NCBI RefSeq assembly: GCF_029846175.1
Contig: NZ_JARWAC010000010.1
Location: forward strand, 62,001 to 126,000
DNA from: Sphaerisporangium sp. TRM90804
GTDB lineage: Bacteria; Actinomycetota; Actinomycetes; Streptosporangiales; Streptosporangiaceae
Length of the DNA stretch: 64,000 nt
Reading direction: 5' to 3'
Shown: piece by piece, positions 44,450 through 53,385 of the stretch
How the letters are laid out: the number at the start of each line of letters is the position of its first letter
How positions within the stretch are numbered: position 1 is the first letter of the stretch
Notes under the pieces: generated by a model
Databases searched by the model: none
Told to the model about the DNA's origin: nothing
Seen by the model: only the letters and a program-made list of their open reading frames with translations
Translations under genes and position numbers: made by a program

Positions 44450-46624
44450 TCACGTTGCTGGGGTCACACAGGTGGCGGGTGGGGGGATCTCGGGCGGCGC
44501 GGCGGCGACGCCCACCGCGATGACGAGGTAGCAGGACTCGCGGCCCGGCCGAAGGCCCTCGATCTTGTATGAGGTCTCGTCGCCGGGAAGCAGGGTGGGC
44601 GAGACCGCACGGGCGCGGTCGCCGCTGACACCGACCACGAGGAATCCCCGGAAGCCGGGCAGCTTGGCCGCCTGGCCGGTCCAGGTGATCGTCCCGGTGC
44701 CCTTCGCGCCCATGGCGATCGACGCAGGCACGGGATACTGCCGCGCGGACGGAGAAGGCGAGGGAGCAGAGGGATCGCTCTGCAGCCCGTTCCGCCACAC
44801 GGCTCCTCCGGCCCCGATCGCGAGACCGAGCAGCACCGTCATCGCCATGATCAAGAGCGGCCGCAGAGACCGGCGCGGCGGTGGTTCCGGGGGGCGCACG
44901 GGCAGCGGCCTTGCCGAGGTGAGCGTCATCGACCCCGCGGAAGGCGCCGACTGGCCGGCCGGCTCGATTGGTGGTGGGGTGGTCTCGCCAGCCGGGCCGG
45001 ATCTCGCGATCGTGGCCCACCGAGCGGCGATGTCGGCGGCGGTCGGCCGCGTGTCCGGGGTCTTGCTCAGGCACGCGGCCAGGAGCTCCCACACGCGGTC
45101 GTCCAGGCCGTCCGGCCGGGAGGGGGTGCCTTCGAGATGGGCCCGAACCAGCGCGTCGATGCTCGCGGCCTGGAAAGGGAGCCGCCCGGCCAGCAGTTCG
45201 TAGGCGGTCACGCCCAGCGCGTACACGTCGGCCATCGGGGTCGGCGGCCGACCGGCCACGATCTCGGGAGCCAGGTACGCTGGTGTGCCGATCGGCTGGG
45301 TGTGGGATGCGCCCTCCACTGACCGCGCGATGCCGAAGTCGGACAGCAGGGCGACCTGACGGCCGTTGCGCCGTGTCACCAGCACGTTGGCCGGTTTGAC
45401 GTCCCGATGCATCAGCCCGGCGGCGTGCACGGCGGCCAGCCCTTCGGCCGTCTGAGCGACGAGTTCGACCGCGACGGCATGGGACAGGGGACCGCGCCGG
45501 GCCGTCCGGTGCAGGTCCTCCCCTTCGACGAAGTCCATCACGATGGCGATGACCCCGTCCTCCACGACCAGGTCGTGCACTTTCAGCAGGTGCGGGTGGT
45601 GGAGGCGCTGCAGGAGTTTGTACTCACGGACGAAGCGGGCCGTCGCGAGTTCGTCCTCGATGAGGTGCTCCCGGAGCACCTTCACCGCGACCTTGGCTTG
45701 GTCGTCGGTCCGGCGGCCGGCCCACACCTCGCCGCTGATACCTGAGCCGATCCTGGTCTCCAGCACGTATCGGCTGCCGAGCTGCCGCTTCCCGGGGGCG
45801 CCGGCCGCGCGCAGCGCGCGGGCGAACTCCTTCGGTGTGGCGGGCCGTTCGGCCGGCTCTGCGGCGAGCGCCGTGCGCAGCAGGTCGACGATCGGCTCCG
45901 GTACGTCGGCCCGCATCCGGGCCGGCGGTGCCGCGATCATCCGGGCCAGCGTGGCCGACCCCCGTCCGTGGGGCGGCCGCCCGTCGAGGAGTGTCCACAA
46001 CGACCACGCGCAGGCGTAGACCTGCCCGGCTGGGGTCCACTCGTCGCCACGGAGCACCTCCGGAGGCTCCAGGCCAGTCCCTCCGCCGACCGTGGACTCC
46101 AGCTCCGCCAGCGCCGGCGGCAGAGGAGTGCCGAGCGCGATCACGCCGGGCCGCACGGTGTGCAGCCCGCGCGGCGGCCCGACCATACCCCGCTCGGACA
46201 GCGCCGTCAGACCGGCCGCGAGAGCCTCCGCGGCGGCGGGTACCTGTGAGGGCGGGAGTGGGCCGGTGAGCTCGGAACCGGGCCGGGACAGCAGCAGATA
46301 GGGTCGTCCCTCGGCGTCGACGCCGTGATCCACGATGGGCAGCACCACGGTGGGATCGAGGTCGGCGAGGACCGCCTCGAGCGCGCCGAACTCTCCGCGG
46401 ATCCGGCGGGACAGGACGGGATCGAGATCCTCGACGACCACCAGGATCCGGATCGGTTCCCCGGTGAGGGCGTGGACGGCCGGGGCGGTGGCCAGGGGAG
46501 AACCGGACAGTGGCTCCAGCGGGTGCACGTCCGGGATGGCGGGCGGTGACATAGCCGGGGTAGGCACCTCGTTGTGATCAATGTCCGCCGAATGATGAGA
46601 AAGGGGATGCTGCACACGCGGCAT
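44450..46624 (-). CDS. Ser/Thr protein kinase with N-terminal pseudokinase and extracellular domain
   Basis: 724 residues. The active kinase lies at about 288-545: GSGISGEVW loop, VAVKVL (Lys near 313), MHRDVKPAN (near 406), SDFGIAR (near 430) and GTPAYLAPE. One transmembrane helix near 600 is followed by a ~90-residue beta-rich extracytoplasmic domain with two Cys. Residues ~50-270 look like a second, degenerate kinase: PEVLRGDEWTPAGQVYACAW then RPATPKEFARALR mirror C-lobe features but lack HRD and DFG. It may sense the envelope and phosphorylate FHA partners encoded alongside. The upstream start is not backed by a strong RBS; the Met near 46550 is an alternative. Confidence 0.9.
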   Translation of the reverse strand: MPRVQHPLSHHSADIDHNEVPTPAMSPPAIPDVHPLEPLSGSPLATAPAVHALTGEPIRILVVVEDLDPVLSRRIRGEFGALEAVLADLDPTVVLPIVDHGVDAEGRPYLLLSRPGSELTGPLPPSQVPAAAEALAAGLTALSERGMVGPPRGLHTVRPGVIALGTPLPPALAELESTVGGGTGLEPPEVLRGDEWTPAGQVYACAWSLWTLLDGRPPHGRGSATLARMIAAPPARMRADVPEPIVDLLRTALAAEPAERPATPKEFARALRAAGAPGKRQLGSRYVLETRIGSGISGEVWAGRRTDDQAKVAVKVLREHLIEDELATARFVREYKLLQRLHHPHLLKVHDLVVEDGVIAIVMDFVEGEDLHRTARRGPLSHAVAVELVAQTAEGLAAVHAAGLMHRDVKPANVLVTRRNGRQVALLSDFGIARSVEGASHTQPIGTPAYLAPEIVAGRPPTPMADVYALGVTAYELLAGRLPFQAASIDALVRAHLEGTPSRPDGLDDRVWELLAACLSKTPDTRPTAADIAARWATIARSGPAGETTPPPIEPAGQSAPSAGSMTLTSARPLPVRPPEPPPRRSLRPLLIMAMTVLLGLAIGAGGAVWRNGLQSDPSAPSPSPSARQYPVPASIAMGAKGTGTITWTGQAAKLPGFRGFLVVGVSGDRARAVSPTLLPGDETSYKIEGLRPGRESCYLVIAVGVAAAPPEIPPPATCVTPAT

Positions 46625-46711
46625 CGCATCGCGGCGGCTGGGGGTCCATAGATATAGGAGGTTAGAGTGCGGGCCGTCCGAGTGGTATGGGAATGTCTCC
46701 CCAACTCCGAA

Positions 46712-47380
46712 TCAGGAGCTAATGAGATCTAGATCGTTTTTCGTGATCAGACCCGTTGTCAGGGCGTACTCGGCGAGGGCACTCAAGGCGTTCCATCCCT
46801 GCATGCCCGGAACGCCCGATTTATCCAACCGGGTACGCAAATACTCGATTCGCTTGACCAAAGTGGTGCGGGGCCAGCCGAGTCGTGCGGCCGCCGCGGC
46901 GTAGGACTTCGGGTTCGGGTCGTACCGGTCGCCCTCCCGGAGATAGCCCGCGAAGAGCGCGACGAGCGCCAGCCGGTCCTGGTCGTTGATCAGCACACCT
47001 TCGCCGGCCGTCGTGGCTGTCCCGGTGCCCGCTGCAGACGGCTGTTGCGCCGGCTCGGGAGCGTGCAATACCAGCTCGTGGGTGTGCGCGCCTTCGACGA
47101 GCACCCGGACGCGGCCTTCGACCGCTGCCCGGCTCAGCGGGGGCAGCACGCTGCGCAGGCCGAAGCGGTCGACCATCGCCAGGGGGCGCGTCTCGCTGGG
47201 GTTGCGGAGAAACCAGACGGATCCGTGGCGCTCCACCACGCCGGCCACCCGCGAAATCGCCGTGTCTTCCGGTGACAAGCGGACCGCGCAGCTTTCCCCG
47301 CGTCCAAAAGTAAATAATTCTTCTGGTCCAACTTCGTATTTCGCCCCATTTGCGACAATTTGCAGCTCGCCGTCACCCAC
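46712..47380 (-). CDS. FHA-domain protein with C-terminal HTH-like region
   Basis: 222 residues from GTG 47380, chosen for GAGGAG about 8 nt upstream (a much longer frame to 47791 has no support). FHA core LFTFGRGESCAVRLSPEDTA, then SRVAGVVERHGSVWFLRNPS. After a Pro/Ala linker, the C-terminal ~90 residues contain YAAAAARLGWPRTTLVKRIE, a helix-turn-helix-like segment. This resembles actinobacterial FHA proteins that read kinase output. It lies between the kinase operon and the divergent PASTA gene. Confidence 0.85.
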   Translation of the reverse strand: MGDGELQIVANGAKYEVGPEELFTFGRGESCAVRLSPEDTAISRVAGVVERHGSVWFLRNPSETRPLAMVDRFGLRSVLPPLSRAAVEGRVRVLVEGAHTHELVLHAPEPAQQPSAAGTGTATTAGEGVLINDQDRLALVALFAGYLREGDRYDPNPKSYAAAAARLGWPRTTLVKRIEYLRTRLDKSGVPGMQGWNALSALAEYALTTGLITKNDLDLISS

Positions 47381-47486
47381 GACGCGGCTCCTCGCTCGTA
47401 TTGGGGACTTCTCCCCATCAATGGATGGCCTCATCCTTTGTAGCCTGGCCCGATACACACGGGCAAACTGGGACGAAGGAGCTTCG

Positions 47487-50069
47487 GTGAAGCTGAAGTG
47501 GTTGCGTGGCCCCGGGCACCCGGCCAACAGGGTCGGCGCCGCACTGCTCGCTGTCGTCATACTCGGCGGCGTCCTCGCCGCCGCAGCCGGAATCGGGTAC
47601 ACGGCGGCACGGCCCCTTCTGAACGACGGCTCGGCGTTCATGGGCAAGGGACACACGGCCGCCCGCCTCAACGGCGAGACGGGTAGATCGGATGCCGAGG
47701 TCGCCATGCAACTGGCCACCGGCGAGGAGAAGCTCCAGCCGGTGAGCCTGCCGGGAGGTCGCTTGGCGGTCGTCAACGAGGACACCGGCAAGGTGATCTA
47801 CCTGGACGCCGCGACCCTGACCGCCGACGCGTCCGCCGTCGACCGGCCCGCCTCGGCTGGGAAGATCGATGTGGTGTCCACCGAGTCGGACGGCTACCTC
47901 GTCGACTCGGAGAAGGACACGATCGACAAGATCGCCGTGCCGGGTACGTCCAAAGGCGCGCCGCTGGCCGTCGAAGAGGGCATCAAGGAGGCCGTGCCAG
48001 CCGCCGACTCGATCTGGGTGGTCACCGACACGGGCGAAATCATCGAGGTCGCCGGCGGCCGCGAGGTCCGCCGGATCCGCCTCGGCGCCCCGCCGGCCGG
48101 CGTCACGGTCGCCGACTCCCAGCCGATCGCGGTCACCGAAGACGGCACCGCGTACGCGATCGACGGCGACGAGCCCAGGGCCGTCGGCAAGCTCGGGGTG
48201 TCCGGCCGATCGGTCTTCCTCGGAGCGTGGCGCGGCGCGGGCCGGCACGTCCTCGCCGTCGATCCGAAGAGCCGCCGCCTGGCGGTGCTCGACCCCCGGA
48301 CTAGACACGCCTTCAACGTCGAGCTGGACGCGGGCCCTCGCGCCGAACTCGCGGCGCCGGTGATGCTCGGCGACTTCGCCTACGTCCCCGACCACTCTGC
48401 GCCCAGGCTGTGGAAAGTCGATCTCCGCCAGGGCAAGACCGTCGGCAAGCCGCTCGAAGTCCCCGGTCAGCCGGGCGTCTTCGAGCTCAAGGTCACCAGC
48501 GGCCGGGTCTGGGCCAACAACCAGTACGACCGCAGGACCCTCGTGGTGGACGCCGGTGGCCGCCACCTCTACGCCGACAAGGGCGCTGGGCCGGAACTCA
48601 CCGATACCGAAGGGCAGAACAGAGTGCCCGAGCAGCCGAAGGCGAAGCCGTCGACCGAGCCGACACGGTCCCCGAAGGTCGACATCGAGCCGTCCCAGCC
48701 CCCAGCGGACACCACGACGCCCCCGGTCACCGCGACGAAGGTCACCGTGCCTGCGATCGAACGCGGTACGCCTTACCAGGAGGCGTGCGCGACGATTACC
48801 CAGGCGGGCCTGCGCTGCCGGCCCGTACCGGCCTCCGAGGAGACGGCCGGACTGGAGGCGGGCGACGTGCTCGACACCCGTCCGGCAGCCGGTCGGCCGG
48901 TCGCGAAGGGCAGCCGCGTAGAAGTCCGATACGTGGGCCCGCTGCTGACCCCTGCCGTGCGGGGGCTGCCATACAAGCAGGCCTGCCGTGAGCTGGCCGC
49001 CGTGAAGCTGAAGTGCAAGAAGGGCGTCGCCGTCGTCCCCGCCCTGGCGCCCGAGGAACTCGGCTTCGTGTCCGAACAGAATCCGCTCGCCGACACCGAG
49101 GTCGCCCGTGGCGACACCATCACCCTCACCTACCCCGAGACGATCGCGCTCCCGAACGTCACCGACCAGCCGTTCGCCGAGGCGTGTGAGCGACTCAGGC
49201 AGCAGTACCAGATGAGGTGCCAGGGCACCGTGGACGGGCCGCCGCCCGCAGGGAAGCAGCCCGGCCTGGTCAGCACCCAGGTGCCGGCCGCCGACGCCGT
49301 CGCCAAGATCGGCGACCTGGTCCAGCTTCGGTACTACCGGGGCGAGAGCACCCCGGGCAACGTCGTTGGCACCCTCGTCACGGACGCCTGCGCCACCATC
49401 AAGAGTGAAGGGCTCGATTGCGTGCCTACGGCGGGCAAGTGCGCCGGCGGCACCGGCCATCCCGTCAACGAGGTGTACGACCAGAATCCGCCCGGCGGTA
49501 CCCCCGTCCCCGTGAGCGGCCGGGTCACCTTGACCCACTACAGCGAGAACTGCACCCTGGACAACTACGCCAACACGGCTCCGGACGCCGCCTGCGCCGA
49601 TCTCCAGGCGAAGGGGTTCCGCTGCAACCAGGTTCAGGTCCTCAGCCCGACGCCGAACGCGGTCGTCACCCAGGACCCGCCCGCCGGTCCGTCGAAGCTC
49701 GGCACCACCGTGACCATCCAATTCTCGCCCTGGGCGCCGGCCCCCTTCGTGTTTGGCACCGCCTACCCGCCCGGCATGGCGATCCCCGGCGGGAGGCTTG
49801 TCTATCACTACACGTGCAGCGCCGGCGGGGGAAAGTGTCGGGGTCTCGACCGCAACGAGTTCTACTCCACGGTGCCGCCGGGCTCGCCCACGATCGACGC
49901 CGATTTCCGGGGCGAAGCCTACGCCGTCCTCATGACCTGCGGTACCGCACCCGGACAGCGGAAGGTCTGGCGCACGTGGAACGGCGGTTCGCCGCGTCAC
50001 TACCAGCACGTCGCATCGGAGACCCGGCCCGCCGCGGACGACAGCGAGGAGCTCGGCTGTGTCTGGTGA
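47487..50069 (+). CDS. Membrane-anchored protein with five PASTA-like domains
   Basis: 860 residues from GTG 47487 (GAAGGAG at 47475-47481). One N-terminal transmembrane helix (VGAALLAVVILGGVLAAAAG), then ~370 extracellular residues of repeating beta strands suggestive of a propeller. A Pro/Thr/Lys linker follows, and then five PASTA-like repeats each with a Cys pair (for example YQEACATITQAGLRC, YKQACRELAAVKLKC, FAEACERLRQQYQMRC). The C-terminal ~110 residues carry two more Cys pairs. PASTA domains bind peptidoglycan precursors. Here they are separated from the kinase into a stand-alone protein of the same locus. Confidence 0.88.
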   Translation: MKLKWLRGPGHPANRVGAALLAVVILGGVLAAAAGIGYTAARPLLNDGSAFMGKGHTAARLNGETGRSDAEVAMQLATGEEKLQPVSLPGGRLAVVNEDTGKVIYLDAATLTADASAVDRPASAGKIDVVSTESDGYLVDSEKDTIDKIAVPGTSKGAPLAVEEGIKEAVPAADSIWVVTDTGEIIEVAGGREVRRIRLGAPPAGVTVADSQPIAVTEDGTAYAIDGDEPRAVGKLGVSGRSVFLGAWRGAGRHVLAVDPKSRRLAVLDPRTRHAFNVELDAGPRAELAAPVMLGDFAYVPDHSAPRLWKVDLRQGKTVGKPLEVPGQPGVFELKVTSGRVWANNQYDRRTLVVDAGGRHLYADKGAGPELTDTEGQNRVPEQPKAKPSTEPTRSPKVDIEPSQPPADTTTPPVTATKVTVPAIERGTPYQEACATITQAGLRCRPVPASEETAGLEAGDVLDTRPAAGRPVAKGSRVEVRYVGPLLTPAVRGLPYKQACRELAAVKLKCKKGVAVVPALAPEELGFVSEQNPLADTEVARGDTITLTYPETIALPNVTDQPFAEACERLRQQYQMRCQGTVDGPPPAGKQPGLVSTQVPAADAVAKIGDLVQLRYYRGESTPGNVVGTLVTDACATIKSEGLDCVPTAGKCAGGTGHPVNEVYDQNPPGGTPVPVSGRVTLTHYSENCTLDNYANTAPDAACADLQAKGFRCNQVQVLSPTPNAVVTQDPPAGPSKLGTTVTIQFSPWAPAPFVFGTAYPPGMAIPGGRLVYHYTCSAGGGKCRGLDRNEFYSTVPPGSPTIDADFRGEAYAVLMTCGTAPGQRKVWRTWNGGSPRHYQHVASETRPAADDSEELGCVW

Positions 50070-50269
50070 CTACGCCATCGGCTGCACTTCTGGGCGACGC
50101 CGGCCGGCACCTTCACAGCTACCTTGGGACGCATGCGCACGCGGGGGTGGCTTCTGCCTTGCGGAAACAGGCCTCTGGCCCAGCCAGGTGCTAGTAGTGC
50201 CTTGAGCTTCCCCCGTTCTCCGGACGCCTGACCTGAGGTCATCCTTGATCCTCAGGAAGGACGTCCTGC

Positions 50270-50563
50270 ATGCCCTCGCCCCACCCTCCCGAGTTCCGGC
50301 GCCGCGCGGTCGAGCTGGCGCGCCAAGGTGACAAACCGCTCCTCCAGCTCGCCAAGGACCTGGGCGTCAGACGGTCATGCCTGCAGAGCTGGCTGAGGCA
50401 GGCCGACGCAGATGAAAACGCCGGCACCGGCGACCGGCTGACCAGCGCGGAGAAGAAGGAACTCGCCGGGCTACGCCGCCGCAATAAGCAGCTGGAGATG
50501 GAAAACGACATCCTCAGGCGGGCGGCGGCGTACTTCGCCCGGGAAAATGTCCTCCCAAAGTAA
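50270..50563 (+). CDS. IS3 OrfA transposase
   Basis: 97 residues: HTH PPEFRRRAVELARQGDKPLL, then VRRSCLQSWLRQA, followed by a leucine-zipper tail LRRRNKQLEMENDILRRAAA. In IS3 elements OrfA is joined to OrfB by programmed -1 slippage; a suitable CCCAAAG stands at the end of this frame. Confidence 0.9.
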   Translation: MPSPHPPEFRRRAVELARQGDKPLLQLAKDLGVRRSCLQSWLRQADADENAGTGDRLTSAEKKELAGLRRRNKQLEMENDILRRAAAYFARENVLPK

Positions 50564-50997
50564 TCTACTCGCTGGTCCGCGAACTCGCCGACGACCACAT
50601 TCCGGTCGCGGTGGCCTGTCGAGTACTCCAGGTGTCGACATCGGGATATCACGATTGGCTCGGCCGCCCCAAGCCGCCGCGTGAACTCCGAAACAAAGAA
50701 CTCACGAAGCCGATCCGCCGGATCCACGCCGACTCGCGCGGCAGTTACGGCTCGCCGCGGGTGCATGCCGAGCTGCGGCTGGGAGCGGGCGAGGAGGTCA
50801 ACCGCAAGCGCGTCGAACGGCTCCTGCACGCGGCCGGCCTGCAGGGCGCCTACCGGCGCAAGGGTCGCCGCAACCTCGTCAACCAGGCCACCGAGGAGGA
50901 CCTGGTGCAGCGGCGCTTCCACGTGCAGGCGCCCGATCGGCTGTGGCTGACCGACATCACCGAGCATCCCACCGGTGAAGGAAAGATGTATTGCGAG
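50560..50997 (+). pseudogene. IS3 OrfB, N-terminal part
   Basis: Frame opens at the slippage site (VIYSLVRELADDHIPVAVAC) and contains the HTH_21 region and the first catalytic Asp in LWLTDITEHPTGEGKMY. Homology stops at about 50997, where the sequence switches to the minus-strand segment. Confidence 0.85.
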
Positions 50998-50999
50998 CC

Positions 51000-51200
51000 G
51001 CTTCCCGAAGGCCCATGACGTATATTGCGTCCCGTGATCGGAATGGAGAATTGTGGAGCGCGCATCCGGCTTCTGCCGGGTTACAGCCATCGCTAATGCG
51101 TTCACCACGAGATCTGTGTTCTGCCGTGAGTCGATGGACCAGCCGATGATGTGTCGTGAATAGGCGTCCATGACGGCGGCGGTACAATCCATACCGACGA
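51000..51200 (-). pseudogene. Inverted internal segment of IS3 OrfB
   Basis: Minus strand reads AAVMDAYSRHIIGWSIDSRQ, later TILHSDHGTQYTSWAFGKRL. This is exactly what should follow GKMYC in the plus-strand fragment, including the second catalytic Asp. The segment has therefore been flipped in place. Confidence 0.88.
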
Positions 51201-51307
51201 CATTCCAGCATCGGAATGCACAGTCCCGTCACGTTCGAGCGGCTCTATCGGCCTTCAACACCGTTGAGTGACCTCACCTCAGGTGTCCGTGCTAGGGGGG
51301 AAGCTCA

Positions 51308-52424
51308 CCCTCCGCGTACGACCCCGCCCGAAACTCCCATCGCAGTGGCGTCGCGTGGTCGGAGTATGCGATACGCGCAATCTTGCTCAACCCCCGCTAC
51401 ACGGGACGACAGGTATGGAGCCGACAGCACAAGGACGAGGTCCTGATCGACGTGAATGACGTTGGCCTGGGTCACATGACGAAGCTCCGCTGGAACAGGT
51501 CGGAGAACTGGATCTGGTCCGAGCGGCCGGCTCACGAGGCTGTGATCGATGCGGAGTGCTTCGCGACGGTGCAGGCGCTCCTCGCGGCTCCCGGGACTCC
51601 TCAAGAAGGTAAGAAGCCGCGGGCGACACCCCGTCCTTACGTCTTCCGTGGCCTGCTTCTTCTGCGGTGAGTGTGAGCGGCGGATGCAGGGCAGCTGGAA
51701 CAACGGCAAGCCGCACTATCGCTGCGTGTTCCCCAAGGAGTACGCCCAGGCCAACGGCGTGCCGCATCCTCGCTCGGTGTATGTCAGAGAGGAGTTGGTC
51801 GTCGAGCCGTTGGACGAGTGGCTTGCCACTGTCTTCGACCCCGGTCGGCTGCCGGAGACGATCCGTACGATGGCTGCCGCTCAACTCACTGACGATCACC
51901 GCTTGGCTGCGGTCGAGTCCGCCCGCCAAGCCGTCGCCGACTGTGAGCGCAAGCTCGCGGGCTACCGCGCGCTTGTGAATGCGGGAACCGACCCCGCCGT
52001 GGTCGTCGGCTGGATCACTGAAACGGAAGCCCGTCGGAAGGTCGAGCAGAGTCGCCTCAAGGAAATCTCTGCCTCCACGCCGAAGCGACTCTCTGAACAG
52101 GAGATCGCCACCATCGTGAGCGCCCTCGGCGACCTTCGTAGACTCCTTCGCAGCGTTGACCCGCACGACAAGATGCAGGTGTATCGCCAGCTGGGCCTAC
52201 GGATGACCTACGAACCAGGCCGGAAAACAGTGATCGCCCGGACAGAAGTCGGGCGATCATGTAGCACAGTGTGTCCGAGGGGGGAGCCGCACCAATTCCA
52301 CATGCCTTTACCCTCACCCGGCAGTTCCTGCTGGGGTAGAGGTAGGCCGTCATGCAGCCCGGTACCCGTGCGGTGCGCCGTATTCAGCGAACAACCGTTG
52401 CGAGCGTGTCGCTGCTGGCGATGA
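51308..52424 (+). pseudogene. Large serine recombinase, N-terminally truncated and frameshifted
   Basis: Homology starts within 2 nt of the IS3 right end: PSAYDPARNSHRSGVAWSEY, AIRAILLNPRYTGRQVW, WIWSERPAHEAVID. At about 51655 one extra T moves the frame; it continues FFCGECERRMQGSWNNGKPH (zinc ribbon), then a coiled-coil region to about 52270. The resolvase catalytic domain with the active Ser is missing. This is the integrase of an actinobacterial integrative element; the lost ~300 residues are not found left of the IS. The last residues overlap the DUF2637 start. Confidence 0.85.
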
Positions 52425-52993
52425 TTGCGGCGATCGTCTCCTTCAGGCATATGCGCGAGTTGTGTCTACGACATGGTGAAGATCAGCTCGCAGCCGTACT
52501 CATCCCTCTCGCGGTGGACGGCACGATCGTCGTGGCCTCGATGTCTATCCTTCTGGCCAACCGGTCCGGCGCCCGTAGTGGAGCCCTCGCCTGGTCGCTC
52601 CTCATCGCCGGCAGTCTCGCGAGCCTGGGCGCCAATGTCGCGGTTGCCGACCCGAGCCTTATTGGCCGAGTCATTGCTGCTTGGCCTTCAGCGGCACTGA
52701 TCGGCAGCTACGAGCTGCTGATGGCACAGGTACGACGGGTCGCAAAGCAGGCCCTTGTGCAGGAGAAAAGCGCGAACGTTGATGATGGTGAAGACGATCT
52801 TGAAGACTCGAGGCATCGAGCACATGACCCTCTTATCATCGATCTTCGTCGCCAGGCGTGGGGCTGGGCCCAGGCAAACCGGAGGGCTGATGGTGCGCTG
52901 CCCTCAGGGAGGGCAATTGCCGAGCAGTTCGAGCGTAGTCCTCGCTGGGGACGCTGGATCAAGAAATTAGGCCTGGCAGGTGAGCTTCGGTAG
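52352..52993 (+). CDS. DUF2637 membrane protein
   Basis: 213 residues with four hydrophobic helices (for example VASVSLLAMIAAIVSF and AAVLIPLAVDGTIVVASMSI) and a C-terminal HTH-like tail (RRADGALPSGRAIAEQFERS). DUF2637 proteins are typical of actinobacterial conjugative plasmids and integrative elements, where they lie near spread or transfer genes. Just downstream of the recombinase, supporting the element assignment. Confidence 0.85.
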   Translation: MQPGTRAVRRIQRTTVASVSLLAMIAAIVSFRHMRELCLRHGEDQLAAVLIPLAVDGTIVVASMSILLANRSGARSGALAWSLLIAGSLASLGANVAVADPSLIGRVIAAWPSAALIGSYELLMAQVRRVAKQALVQEKSANVDDGEDDLEDSRHRAHDPLIIDLRRQAWGWAQANRRADGALPSGRAIAEQFERSPRWGRWIKKLGLAGELR

Positions 52994-53113
52994 ACATGCG
53001 TTACACGCCTTGGCCCAAGACCCTGAGATCAGGATCCGAGCAGTGCGCCGCTCGTAGCGACGTCTACGCCATCTGTGAGGCCGTCCACCAAGCGCCGTGT
53101 GACTAAGCAACCT

Positions 53114-53313
53114 GGCTCACCCCCACGGGCGTGGGGGAGGCGCGCGGCGCTGGTTCGGCGTACGGCTCAACCCCACGGGCGTGGGGAGGACTTCACGGCG
53201 ATCGACCACAGGCTGTCGCCTCGCGGTTCACTCGCAGGGGCGTGGGGAGGGCAACGCGTTCGGCCCGCTCACCAACCCCGACCTCAGCTCACCCCCACGC
53301 GGGGGTGAGCCAG
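53114..53313 (+). CRISPR. Degenerate type I-E-like mini-array, four repeats, no cas genes
   Basis: 28-bp repeats at 53114-53141, 53164-53191, 53225-53252 and 53286-53313, centred on CCCCACGGGCGTGGGGAGG. Spacing between repeats 2, 3 and 4 is exactly 61 bp (33-bp spacers), the I-E geometry; the first spacer is only 22 bp. Repeats 3 and 4 have diverged and repeat 4 ends differently. At about 53345-53370 GTCCTCCCCACGCCCGTG is an inverted partial copy. No cas gene occurs in the window. Confidence 0.65.
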
Positions 53314-53385
53314 ATGCCGCTCCCGGCCCGCCTCCCGGGGAGCCGTCCTCCCCACGCCCGTGCCGCTGACTTCCCTTCCTCACAG

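Larger units (their letters stand above)
50204..51306. mobile_element. IS3-family element, internally rearranged
   Basis: Imperfect terminal inverted repeats: left end GAGCTTCCCCCGTTCTCCGG at 50204, right end matching its reverse complement and ending ...GGGGGGAAGCTC at 51306. Both ends also carry a CCTGA(C/G)GTGAGGTCA-like subterminal motif. No convincing target duplication is seen. Inside are an intact orfA, the first half of orfB on the plus strand, and a later part of orfB on the minus strand. The DDE Glu region is absent, so the copy cannot transpose on its own. Confidence 0.85.

Noticed and set aside
46986-47486. N-terminal extension of the PASTA-protein frame
   Set aside because: Overlaps the divergent FHA gene; the RBS and signal-anchor support GTG 47487.
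50083-50203. Possible left half of the serine recombinase before the IS3 element
   Set aside because: No frame resembles a resolvase catalytic domain; the missing half is probably deleted.
52994-53113. tRNA-type attachment site for the integrative element
   Set aside because: No cloverleaf or T-loop motif was found here or elsewhere in the window.
53131-53385. ORF through the CRISPR-like repeats
   Set aside because: The frame is open only because the repeats are GC-rich; the translated repeat (PRAWG) is meaningless and no RBS supports it.
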